From Bacteroidota bacterium (lineage in GTDB: Bacteria > Bacteroidota > Ignavibacteria > UBA10030 > UBA6906), in contig DPLS01000275.1 in assembly GCA_003541875.1 (NCBI GenBank), positions 1-8,746 on the forward strand: a DNA stretch of 8,746 nt, given 5' to 3'. The translations under genes were made by a program, and so were the position numbers. The notes beneath the pieces are model-generated. The model was not told where the DNA came from. It worked only from the letters and a program-made list of their open reading frames with translations, and searched no databases. The stretch's first letter is position 1; every line of letters begins with the position of its first letter. Below, piece by piece: positions 1 through 6,118 of the stretch.

Positions 1-1004
1 GGTGCCTCAAAGCCGGGTACGAGCCGTTTGTAGGAATTCGTCGTAGGATTGGTGATAGCGCAGAGTGCCGACGCATGTTTTAGCAAGCCACCAATATAAT
101 GCAAGGCAGTATCGCTCAGGTTTGCATACCCGTTACCATAGAATAGTGGTTTCCCATTTTTCCACAAGCTCTGATGAACATGCATGCCGGATCCATTGTC
201 ACTGAATATCGGCTTCGGCATGAATGTAACAGTCTTCCCTCTCCTCAGCGCAGTGTTCTTGATGATATACTTGAACAAGAGCATCTCGTCGGCATGTTGG
301 AGTAGTGGTGCAAACCTCAGGTCGATCTCCGCCTGTCCACCGCTGGCCACTTCGTGATGCTGTGTTTCCACATCAAGTCCGGCGGCAATCATGTTGAGCA
401 CCATCTCGTTCCTCAAGTCCTGCAGATGATCTGTGGGCGGTACAGGATAGTAGCCTTCTTTGTAGCGAGGCTTGTACCCCAAATTGGGCATTTCATCGCG
501 ACCGGAATTCCACCTGCCCTCAATTGAGTCAACGTAGTAGTAGCTGCTATGTTCGTTAGTGTCAAACCGGATGTCATCAAAGATGAAGAACTCGGCTTCA
601 GCTCCCATGAATGCAGTATCAGCAATACCGGTGGATTTGAGATATGCTTCCGCCTTTTGCGCGATGCTGCGGGGACAACGCTCATATCGTTCTTTTGTCA
701 ACGGATCGTACACGTCGCAAATAAGGCTGAGTGTCTTTGCTTCGATGAACTGATCGATGAACGCGGTCGAGGCATCGGGAATAATTAGCATGTCGCTTTC
801 GTTGATCGGTTTCCAGCCGCGCATGCTTGATCCGTCAAAGCCGAAGCCGTCTTCAAATGAGGACTCTTCCAATCGAGTGACAGGTACAGAAACATGTTGC
901 CACTGCCCCGGGAAGTCCATGAACTTGAAGTCGATCATCTTCACACCATGATCTTTGATCATCTTGAAGACCCTGGAGATGCTTGCATCTGTCTTCTTTG
1001 CCAT
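1..1004 (-). CDS. glnA: Glutamine synthetase, type I (C-terminus outside window)
   Basis: This enzyme makes glutamine from glutamate, ammonia and ATP in the cytoplasm and is the main entry point for ammonium assimilation. The visible 334 residues cover the N-terminal beta-grasp domain and most of the catalytic domain. The first family signature is seen at FDGSS (residues 56-60, followed by ESD at 69-71). Metal-site acidic residues lie in GAEAEFF (134-140) and in GGQAEIDL (222-229). The second signature, [16 protein letters not shown], is at 264-279, and [12 protein letters not shown] ends the visible part at 323-334. The family is usually about 470 residues, so roughly 135 are missing beyond base 1, including the region where an adenylylation tyrosine would lie. 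The start ATG at 1004 is preceded by a good AAAGGG ribosome site (1011-1016, 6-base spacer). The gene lies 90 bases after an Lrp-type regulator on the same strand, so it is probably co-transcribed with it. Identity is secure; the mode of regulation is inferred. Confidence 0.97.
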   Translation of the reverse strand, partial: MAKKTDASISRVFKMIKDHGVKMIDFKFMDFPGQWQHVSVPVTRLEESSFEDGFGFDGSSMRGWKPINESDMLIIPDASTAFIDQFIEAKTLSLICDVYDPLTKERYERCPRSIAQKAEAYLKSTGIADTAFMGAEAEFFIFDDIRFDTNEHSSYYYVDSIEGRWNSGRDEMPNLGYKPRYKEGYYPVPPTDHLQDLRNEMVLNMIAAGLDVETQHHEVASGGQAEIDLRFAPLLQHADEMLLFKYIIKNTALRRGKTVTFMPKPIFSDNGSGMHVHQSLWKNGKPLFYGNGYANLSDTALHYIGGLLKHASALCAITNPTTNSYKRLVPGFEA

Positions 1005-1094
1005 TGCTTACCCTTTATGTTGATTGATGATTATTGACTAATACGTTATGTGCGTTCGAGAGATTGGGCAATCCCTGATTCCAGATCGCCACAC

Positions 1095-1553
1095 TTACTT
1101 GCCCGGCTCCACTCTTATTCTCGTCGTCTCTTTCGATGTGGAGAGAACGAGATTTGTTCTTGTGCTCGTAACTCCACTCCAGGCCTGAATCCTTGCCAGG
1201 AGTCTTTCGAGAGAGGCGGTGTTCGTAGTTCTTATTTTAAGAAGGTGGCTTCCTTCGCCTGTTATGGCATGGCACTCGAGGATCTCATCGAACCCATTGG
1301 CATGGTCAATGAACTGATTGAAGTGTTTGGAAGAATCCACTGTAACGAAGATGAAGGCAGTGATATCCTTGCCGAGCTTCTTAGCATCGAGCACTGCGTG
1401 ATATCCGTGGATGACCCCGCTGTCTTCCAGCTTTTTGAGCCTGTCTCCCACTGACGGAATGGAAAGCCCCACAGCTTCTGCCAGGTCGTTGCGCTTTGTC
1501 CTTCCTTTCCGCTGAAGCAGTTCCAGTATTTTCGTGTCAATCTCGTCGAACAT
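1095..1553 (-). CDS. Lrp/AsnC-family transcriptional regulator
   Basis: A 152-residue protein of the normal length for the leucine-responsive regulator family. The N-terminal winged helix-turn-helix (about residues 1-60) begins MFDEIDTKILELLQRKGR and continues through DLAEAVGLSIPSVGDRLKKLEDSGVI, the typical recognition helix and wing of this family. The C-terminal half (about 65-140) is the alpha/beta RAM ligand-binding and oligomerisation domain, with the characteristic ECHAITGEGSHLLKI stretch around 92-106. Members bind DNA as dimers to octamers and respond to amino acids. The gene sits directly upstream of glnA on the same strand, behind its own near-consensus promoter, so a role in nitrogen or amino-acid control, and probably autoregulation, is inferred. 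The ligand cannot be told from sequence. The ribosome site is weak. A plus-strand open frame across the same bases is only a shadow. Confidence 0.94.
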   Translation of the reverse strand: MFDEIDTKILELLQRKGRTKRNDLAEAVGLSIPSVGDRLKKLEDSGVIHGYHAVLDAKKLGKDITAFIFVTVDSSKHFNQFIDHANGFDEILECHAITGEGSHLLKIRTTNTASLERLLARIQAWSGVTSTRTNLVLSTSKETTRIRVEPGK

Positions 1554-1600
1554 TCAGTTACCAGTACAAGTGCCTTTGTGTGGAACCTTAGAAAGTTAGG

Positions 1601-1629
1601 CAATATCAATATAACGGCTTCCAATATAA
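1601..1629 (-). repeat. AT-rich direct repeats overlapping the Lrp promoter
   Basis: On the minus strand the octamer TTATATTG occurs twice, at 1622-1629 and 1607-1614, 15 bases apart start to start. A shorter copy, ATATTG, follows at 1601-1606. The first copy overlaps the -10 hexamer and the others cover the expected start of transcription. Closely spaced AT-rich sites are the type of target Lrp-family proteins bind, so these are candidate autoregulatory operators. The repeats themselves are directly visible; the function is inferred. Confidence 0.45.
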
Positions 1630-1651
1630 GGTACCAGAGCCGATTTGTCAA
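1623..1651 (-). promoter_or_regulatory. Sigma-70-type promoter of the Lrp-glnA unit
   Basis: On the minus strand there is a perfect TTGACA -35 hexamer (1646-1651), exactly 17 bases of spacer, and TATATT as the -10 hexamer (1623-1628), one mismatch from consensus. Transcription would begin near 1616, leaving a leader of about 60 bases before the regulator start at 1553. The element lies just after the terminator of the upstream rpe unit, which is where a new transcription unit should start. Confidence 0.75.
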
Positions 1652-1660
1652 GTCCAGTGA

Positions 1661-1690
1661 AATAAAAAACGGGATTAGCTTAATCCCGTT
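1661..1690 (-). terminator. Intrinsic terminator of the PASTA-rpe unit
   Basis: A perfect 10-bp stem is formed by AACGGGATTA (1668-1677) and TAATCCCGTT (1681-1690), with a 3-base loop. On the minus strand it is followed by a run of T residues (complement of 1661-1670). It lies about 35 bases after the rpe stop codon, in the correct orientation to end that transcript. No T-run follows on the plus strand, so it acts in one direction only. Confidence 0.9.
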
Positions 1691-1724
1691 GTGAGCTGCG
1701 GTACGTCAGAAGCTGTCGCACAGT

Positions 1725-2384
1725 CTACGCGATCATGGTTCTTTCCCGCAACTTTGATATGGCCCTTCCTATGTCGACTGATCCAAACACGTAGCTTCCC
1801 GTTACGAGCACGTTAGCGCCAGCTTTTGCCACACCTTCGGCCGTATTGTGGTCGATGCCCCCGTCGACTTCGAGGTATATTCTTGGATTTATGTGCTTGA
1901 TCGCTTCCGCAGCTTCCCGGATTTTCTCCGTGGACCCCGCGATGAATGATTGTCCACCAAAACCTGGGTTGACCGTCATGATGAGCACGAGATCCACCAA
2001 TTTGAGCACGTCGTTCAATCGGGCAACGGGAGTTGCCGGCCTAATACTCACTCCGGCAAGCGCACCGAGGCTTTTGATACGATCTATGGTTCTCTTCAGA
2101 TGTGTGCAGGCCTCAACATGTACGGTAATGATATCACTGCCTGCCTTTCTGAAATCCTCGATGTACTTGTCAGGATTTTCGATCATCAGGTGCGTGTCAA
2201 AGGGAAGTTTCGTCAGTTTTCGGATAGATCGAATGACCAGTGGCCCGAAGGTGATATTCGGAACAAAGTGTCCATCCATCACGTCAAGGTGAAGCCAATC
2301 GGCACCTGCTTGTTCCACCTGGCTGATCTGCCCTTTGAGGTCCGAGAAATCTGCAGACAGTAACGAAGGAGCAATCTTGACCAT
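1725..2384 (-). CDS. rpe: Ribulose-phosphate 3-epimerase
   Basis: This enzyme interconverts D-ribulose 5-phosphate and D-xylulose 5-phosphate in the pentose phosphate pathway (or the Calvin cycle where present). The 219-residue length is normal for this TIM-barrel family. The diagnostic elements appear in order: APSLLSADF (5-13), LHLDVMDGHFVPNITFGP (31-48), DTHLMI (63-68), MTVNPGFGGQ (136-145) and EVDGGI (172-177). The metal and catalytic set is present: H32, D34, H65 and D174. The phosphate-binding end reads VTGSYVFGS (194-202), a variant of the usual VAGSAIFG. The GVSIRPATP stretch (111-119) has arginine where most relatives have asparagine. The start ATG lies two bases after the stop of the PASTA gene, indicating translational coupling, and the transcript ends at the terminator near 1661-1690. 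Confidence 0.96.
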   Translation of the reverse strand: MVKIAPSLLSADFSDLKGQISQVEQAGADWLHLDVMDGHFVPNITFGPLVIRSIRKLTKLPFDTHLMIENPDKYIEDFRKAGSDIITVHVEACTHLKRTIDRIKSLGALAGVSIRPATPVARLNDVLKLVDLVLIMTVNPGFGGQSFIAGSTEKIREAAEAIKHINPRIYLEVDGGIDHNTAEGVAKAGANVLVTGSYVFGSVDIGRAISKLRERTMIA

Positions 2385-2386
2385 GA

Positions 2387-3169
2387 TTATTTCTTCGGAA
2401 GTTGAATCTCTTCTTTTGGCTTACCAGCCTTGACCACGAACAAGTCAACAGCTTGTCCAGCCGGTACTGATTCCCCCCCTCGGGGAAATTGGTCTACCAC
2501 CGTGTTGGGAATAAGGTCAAAGCTTGCCTGGTATGTAATATTCCCTAGCTTCAATCCTTGCTGACCGATCAACCGTTGTGCCTCAGTGAGAGTCTTTCCT
2601 CTGAAGTCCCGGACCGTAATCTCTTGAAGTTCCCTACCCCGGCTAACGACAATCCTAATTTCCGTGCCTTTCGGAACTTTCATGTTCGGTTGCACTGATT
2701 GATCGACAATCGTATTCTCAGGGTACGCTTCAGAGGTGACGTATTCCACATCTCCGGTTCGGAGACCAATTCGTTCCAGTGTGAACTTGGCATCTCGCCA
2801 GGATCGTCCCCGCAAGGCAGGAACAAATACCTGTACCTCCCCGCCACTTATGGTGAGGTAGACACGCCGACCATTCTTCACGACCGCGCCAGCGTCTGGA
2901 TTTTGTGCCACGACCGTGCCCGTCGGAAAGTGGGCATCGGGTCGAGTGTCCGATTCGATCGGCACAAGGCCGCTGTCTTGAAGAGCCATTATCGCTCTCT
3001 CAATCGACAATCCAACTACAACAGGGACCTGCAGCGTTTCACCATGGTTCACGTACCATGGCATCACGATGATGTTGGTGAGCAGAAAGCCCAGAAGAAC
3101 AGTCAGGATTGTGTATAATAACTTCCTGTTTCTGATGAAGGACGTGATGCGTCGTCTTATCGGGTGCAT
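2387..3169 (-). CDS. Membrane-anchored PASTA-domain protein
   Basis: A 260-residue protein with a short basic cytoplasmic N-terminus (MHPIRRR), one transmembrane helix (about residues 18-39) and an extracytoplasmic part of three PASTA repeats (about 44-110, 111-177 and 180-247). Each repeat shows the pattern of a conserved proline, a helix, a V.-Q-P segment such as VVAQNPDAGA, VDQSVQPN or VDQFPRGG, and a closing beta strand such as VYLTISGG. PASTA repeats usually bind muropeptides or sense cell-wall state in serine/threonine kinases and penicillin-binding proteins; here no kinase or transpeptidase domain is attached. An in-frame GTG at 3226 would add 19 residues, but the ATG at 3169 is preferred: it gives a standard signal-anchor and lies downstream of a possible promoter. 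The next gene, rpe, begins two bases after the stop. The precise role is unknown. Confidence 0.85.
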   Translation of the reverse strand: MHPIRRRITSFIRNRKLLYTILTVLLGFLLTNIIVMPWYVNHGETLQVPVVVGLSIERAIMALQDSGLVPIESDTRPDAHFPTGTVVAQNPDAGAVVKNGRRVYLTISGGEVQVFVPALRGRSWRDAKFTLERIGLRTGDVEYVTSEAYPENTIVDQSVQPNMKVPKGTEIRIVVSRGRELQEITVRDFRGKTLTEAQRLIGQQGLKLGNITYQASFDLIPNTVVDQFPRGGESVPAGQAVDLFVVKAGKPKEEIQLPKK

Positions 3170-3199
3170 GGAGCTTCTGATTGAGACAGAAATGACAAA

Positions 3200-3228
3200 A
3201 ATATACAGAAACACTTCATGAGGCACAA
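3200..3228 (-). promoter_or_regulatory. Possible promoter of the PASTA-rpe unit
   Basis: On the minus strand TATATT (3200-3205) follows TTGTGC (3223-3228) at a 17-base spacing. The -10 element is good and the -35 matches only the TTG core. Transcription would begin near 3193, 24 bases ahead of the ATG at 3169, which agrees with the shorter start chosen for the PASTA gene. This is a tentative call from hexamer matching. Confidence 0.35.
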
Positions 3229-3278
3229 GCAGCTGGCTTGCGAAACTTGCGGATTATTCTCATATTGGAGTAAGCCCA

Positions 3279-4250
3279 TTGAGCCACGGGCAAGAGCAGA
3301 GCCCGCGCTTCTATCGCAACCCAACTCCTGAATGCAGTTCCCTGATGAGGCCGTTCCACACTGAGATCTTGCGGGTGTTGTTATACTACGATATTTGGGC
3401 GTATCCCCTTACGGCAAGGGAGCTGTTCACATTTCTTCCGGTTCACTCACTTTCCTTTGAGGAGTTTGAACGCAGCTTGGACGCTCACGGCCCGGGCCCG
3501 AACATTTCGACTCATGAGGGACATTACTTTGTGACGGGAAGGACAGCAGCAATTGTCGAACAACGATCTATCAAGGAAAGACATGCCAAGACGCTCTGGT
3601 CTTGGGCTCGTATCTCCATGCATGTCATAAAGCGGTTTCCATTTGTTCGAGCGATTATCGTGTCGGGTGATCTTTCCAAGAACGCAACAACCCCCAAGAG
3701 TGATGTCGACTTCTTTATCATCACCGAACCAGGTCGACTCTGGATTGCTCGAACGCTCTTGATACTCTTTAAGAAGATATTTCTCCTCAACAATAAGAAG
3801 TTCTTCTGTCTCAATTATTTTACAGACGCAAGTCACCTCACATTGGCTGAGCAAAACATCTTCCTTGCTACCGAGATTGCTCACCTGAAGCCGCTCTTTA
3901 ATTCCGAATTGTTTTTCAGGTACCTTGATGCAAACCGTTGGATCAAGAACTACTTTCCTAATTTCAGTATTCACTCCTTTGTGCTTCCAACGACGAATAA
4001 CCGTCTCGGCTTTCTGCAGAAGCTGTTTGAGCTTCCCTTTTCATTTCTCCCAGCCGATTCGCTCGACTCGTATCTACTGAATCGTATGAAAGTGATTTGG
4101 GCAAACCGGTACCCGCAGTATGACGATGAGACCAGGGAGCGACTCTTTCGATGCACGAAGCATGAGTCACGTGCGTATGTCGGCAACTTCGAGGAGAAGA
4201 TCCTGACACTCTTCAATCAGAAAATGAAGGAATATGGAGTGGCAAATTGA
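3279..4250 (+). CDS. Nucleotidyltransferase-fold protein with N-terminal helical/winged-helix-like part
   Basis: A 323-residue protein resembling a family of bacterial proteins annotated as nucleotidyltransferase-like. Residues about 24-100 look like a winged helix (ILRVLLYYDIWAYPLTARELF). After this comes a DNA polymerase beta-type core with AIIVSGDLSK (125-134) and the paired acidic residues of SDVDFFII (141-148), where D142 and D144 would hold the metal. The canonical Gly-Ser of the motif is Gly-Asp here (G130-D131), and no third catalytic acid is obvious, so activity is uncertain. The C-terminal half (about 150-323) is not recognised. The start is TTG at 3279 with a GGAG ribosome site at 3267-3270; the alternative is ATG at 3345, which has no ribosome site but lies close to where conserved sequence begins. 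This is the first gene of the plus-strand cluster, diverging from the PASTA gene. Substrate unknown. Confidence 0.75.
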   Translation: MSHGQEQSPRFYRNPTPECSSLMRPFHTEILRVLLYYDIWAYPLTARELFTFLPVHSLSFEEFERSLDAHGPGPNISTHEGHYFVTGRTAAIVEQRSIKERHAKTLWSWARISMHVIKRFPFVRAIIVSGDLSKNATTPKSDVDFFIITEPGRLWIARTLLILFKKIFLLNNKKFFCLNYFTDASHLTLAEQNIFLATEIAHLKPLFNSELFFRYLDANRWIKNYFPNFSIHSFVLPTTNNRLGFLQKLFELPFSFLPADSLDSYLLNRMKVIWANRYPQYDDETRERLFRCTKHESRAYVGNFEEKILTLFNQKMKEYGVAN

Positions 4251-4420
4251 AGACTTTTCTTTGGATGGCTTTCTTGGCTGGTTGTGGTTTGTCGATGAGC
4301 ATCCTCCCCATCCCCGTCGACTAGTCTTCTGCCAGTCTGAGAGTGGCCCTGGCCTTTGACGAGGATCCACTGACCTTGAGACAGCAACGGCGAAGACGGA
4401 GAGACTACGCTGGCTGGTAA
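4247..4420 (+). pseudogene. Possible broken small lipoprotein ORF (amber at codon 26)
   Basis: A TTG codon overlaps the stop of the preceding gene (TTGA), with GGAG at 4236-4239 at a 7-base spacing. It opens a frame starting MKTFLWMAFLAGC, which looks like a lipoprotein signal with lipobox LAGC at residues 10-13. The frame stops after 25 codons at TAG (4322-4324). Past that stop the same frame stays open for another 31 codons to TAA (4418-4420), with an arginine-rich run near the end. It could be a decayed lipoprotein gene, a very short peptide gene, or chance. The junction, ribosome site and signal are visible; the interpretation is speculative. Confidence 0.25.
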
Positions 4421-4462
4421 GAGTACATGATGAGCCAAAGAGCACTAGGCTGGAACGAAAAG

Positions 4463-4494
4463 ACCATCTGATGTTCTATTGCCAAACAGATGGT
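4463..4494. repeat. 8-bp perfect inverted repeat before the radical SAM gene
   Basis: ACCATCTG (4463-4470) and CAGATGGT (4487-4494) are perfect inverse complements separated by 16 bases. The right arm contains the upstream candidate ATG at 4490. The pair could be an operator or a leader hairpin for the radical SAM gene. No T-run follows, so it is not an intrinsic terminator. Confidence 0.4.
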
Positions 4495-4534
4495 TGGCCT
4501 GGTGGTGAAGCGCATGACACAGAAGCAAGATTCA

Positions 4535-5992
4535 ATGGCTGATATCCTTTTCACACATTCCTATTTTCTGAACTTCGACGCGAAGGAACAGAAGGCAATG
4601 ATGCCCTACCCTCCGCTTGGAACACTTTACGCTGCGAGTGTCGCCAGAGAAGCTGGGTACTCGGTTGCGCTCTTTGATAGCATGTTGGCGATGACCGAAC
4701 AAGAGATAATTCAACACATCAGGAAGCATGCGCCTCGGGTTGTAGTGATCTACGATGACGACTTCAACTATCTAACGAAGATGTGCCTGACTCGCATGCG
4801 CGAAGCTGCGTTCACGATGTCGCAGATCGCAAAGCGAGAAGGCTGCTTAGTCATCGTCCACGGGTCGGACGCAGTCGACCACTTGGAGCGATACTTTGCA
4901 CATGATGCTGATTTCGTGATTGTTGGAGAAGGTGAGCAGACGCTGGTTGAGACCCTTTCCCACATTCTTGAAGGAAAGCTGACAAAGGAAGGCATAGAAG
5001 GGCTTGCATATGTTAGTAACGGTCACGTTTGCCGTAATCCCGAACGCAGAGTTTTGAAAGATCTTGACACGCTCCCATTTCCAGCGTGGGACCTAGTCGA
5101 CGCAGAAAAGTACCGCTTGGTTTGGAAAAGGGATCACGGCTATTTTTCCGTGAACATGGTGACAACGCGCGGATGCCCCTTTCACTGCAACTGGTGCGCG
5201 AAACCTATCTATGGCCAGGTGTACAATTCCCGCTCACCGAAGAGCGTTGTAGAGGAAATGAAGAGGCTGAAGCGAACATTGGCACCCGACCACATCTGGT
5301 TCTGTGATGACATCTTTGGGCTGAAGCCGGGCTGGGTAGCGAAGTTCAGCGAGGAAGTGCAAAAGGAGAATGCTGTTATTCCTTTCAAGTGTCTCGCCCG
5401 TGTTGATCTGCTGCTACGAGAGGACGCTATTCACAACCTGCGCACGGCAGGCTGTAGAACCGTGTGGGTTGGCGCCGAATCCGGGTCTCAGAAAATTCTG
5501 GATGCGATGGAGAAAGGGACCACAGTTGAACAAATCTACGAGGCAACCCGCAAGCTCAAAACTGCGGGCATTCGAGTCGGGTTCTTCTTGCAGTACGGGT
5601 ATCCAGGGGAGACCCGTGAAGATATTGACCAAACGCTTCGGATGGTGAAGGACTGTTTGCCGGATGAGATTGGCGTTTCAGTCTCCTACCCCCTTCCGGG
5701 GACGACATTCTATGAGAAGGTGAAAGCGGAAATGCACGGCAAGCACAACTGGACCGACAGCCAGGACCTTGCCATGATGTTTGCTGGCACCTACAAGCCT
5801 GACTTCTACCGCGTGCTACACAGGGTGACACATAAAAGGTTCAGGATCGCACAGAGTGCCGCCGTTTTGAAACAGATGATGGTACAGCCTTGGGCTGTCA
5901 GGCCTCGCACCCTTCGTACATTGGCTGCGGGCATGTACCATCGGTTATCATTGCCAACCCTGGAAACTCGGTTGACGCAACTGTCACAATGA
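4535..5992 (+). CDS. B12-binding-domain radical SAM enzyme
   Basis: A 485-residue protein with the layout of class B cobalamin-dependent radical SAM enzymes. An N-terminal Rossmann-like B12-binding domain (about residues 1-145) begins MADILFTHSYFL and includes the YPPLGTLYAA stretch and VGEGEQT. A radical SAM barrel follows (about 200-420), with the cluster motif RGCPFHCNWC holding C214, C218 and C221. Further barrel elements are WFCDDIF (255-261), GAESGSQ (313-319) and YGYPGET (354-360). Relatives methylate or rearrange unactivated carbons in lipids, hopanoids or secondary metabolites. The lower-ligand DxHxxG motif of the B12 domain is not seen; the corresponding place reads FDSMLA. In-frame ATG codons at 4490 and 4514 would add 15 or 7 residues; 4535 is chosen because family-like sequence begins there, although its ribosome site is weak. 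Product unknown. Confidence 0.9.
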   Translation: MADILFTHSYFLNFDAKEQKAMMPYPPLGTLYAASVAREAGYSVALFDSMLAMTEQEIIQHIRKHAPRVVVIYDDDFNYLTKMCLTRMREAAFTMSQIAKREGCLVIVHGSDAVDHLERYFAHDADFVIVGEGEQTLVETLSHILEGKLTKEGIEGLAYVSNGHVCRNPERRVLKDLDTLPFPAWDLVDAEKYRLVWKRDHGYFSVNMVTTRGCPFHCNWCAKPIYGQVYNSRSPKSVVEEMKRLKRTLAPDHIWFCDDIFGLKPGWVAKFSEEVQKENAVIPFKCLARVDLLLREDAIHNLRTAGCRTVWVGAESGSQKILDAMEKGTTVEQIYEATRKLKTAGIRVGFFLQYGYPGETREDIDQTLRMVKDCLPDEIGVSVSYPLPGTTFYEKVKAEMHGKHNWTDSQDLAMMFAGTYKPDFYRVLHRVTHKRFRIAQSAAVLKQMMVQPWAVRPRTLRTLAAGMYHRLSLPTLETRLTQLSQ

Positions 5993-6118
5993 TGGAATGC
6001 ACAGGCGGGCATGAACCTGCCACACTGCTGTCGATCTCTATTCCAGTGGGTGTTCTCCCGACACACGGTTACGTTTTGCATGGAGACACAGCTGAAGGTC
6101 GCGCCCTAGACGACTGCA
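5993..6118 (+). other. Spacer between radical SAM and methyltransferase genes
   Basis: This 126-base gap has no terminator hairpin or clear promoter. A 46-codon frame runs from an ATG overlapping the upstream stop (ATGA, 5989) to 6129, overlapping the next gene by 11 bases. It has no ribosome site and no recognisable features, so it is not called as a gene. Confidence 0.4.

Noticed and set aside
1040..1090. Possible sigma-54 promoter between the regulator and glnA
   Set aside because: A GG and GC pair can be found but the spacing is 11 rather than 10 bases and the flanking consensus is poor.
1050..1454. Long plus-strand open frame opposite the Lrp-type regulator
   Set aside because: It is antisense to a clear family member, has no ribosome site, and its translation looks like no protein family.
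1846..2363. Plus-strand open frames opposite rpe
   Set aside because: Shadows of a strongly conserved enzyme gene; low-complexity translations without domains.
3045..3064. CCATGGT / ACCATGG inverted repeat
   Set aside because: It lies inside the PASTA gene and is explained by the codons of the juxtamembrane segment; no regulatory context.
3238..3266. TTGCGA-N17-CATATT as a plus-strand promoter for the nucleotidyltransferase-like gene
   Set aside because: Both hexamers match only 4 of 6, and the predicted start would fall after the GGAG ribosome site used for the TTG start.
3447..3974. Minus-strand open frame of 175 codons inside the nucleotidyltransferase-like gene
   Set aside because: The sense strand carries recognisable motifs and a ribosome site; the antisense product has none.
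4463..4494. Reading the inverted repeat as an intrinsic terminator of the upstream gene
   Set aside because: The loop is long, the stem is short and no T-run follows on either strand.
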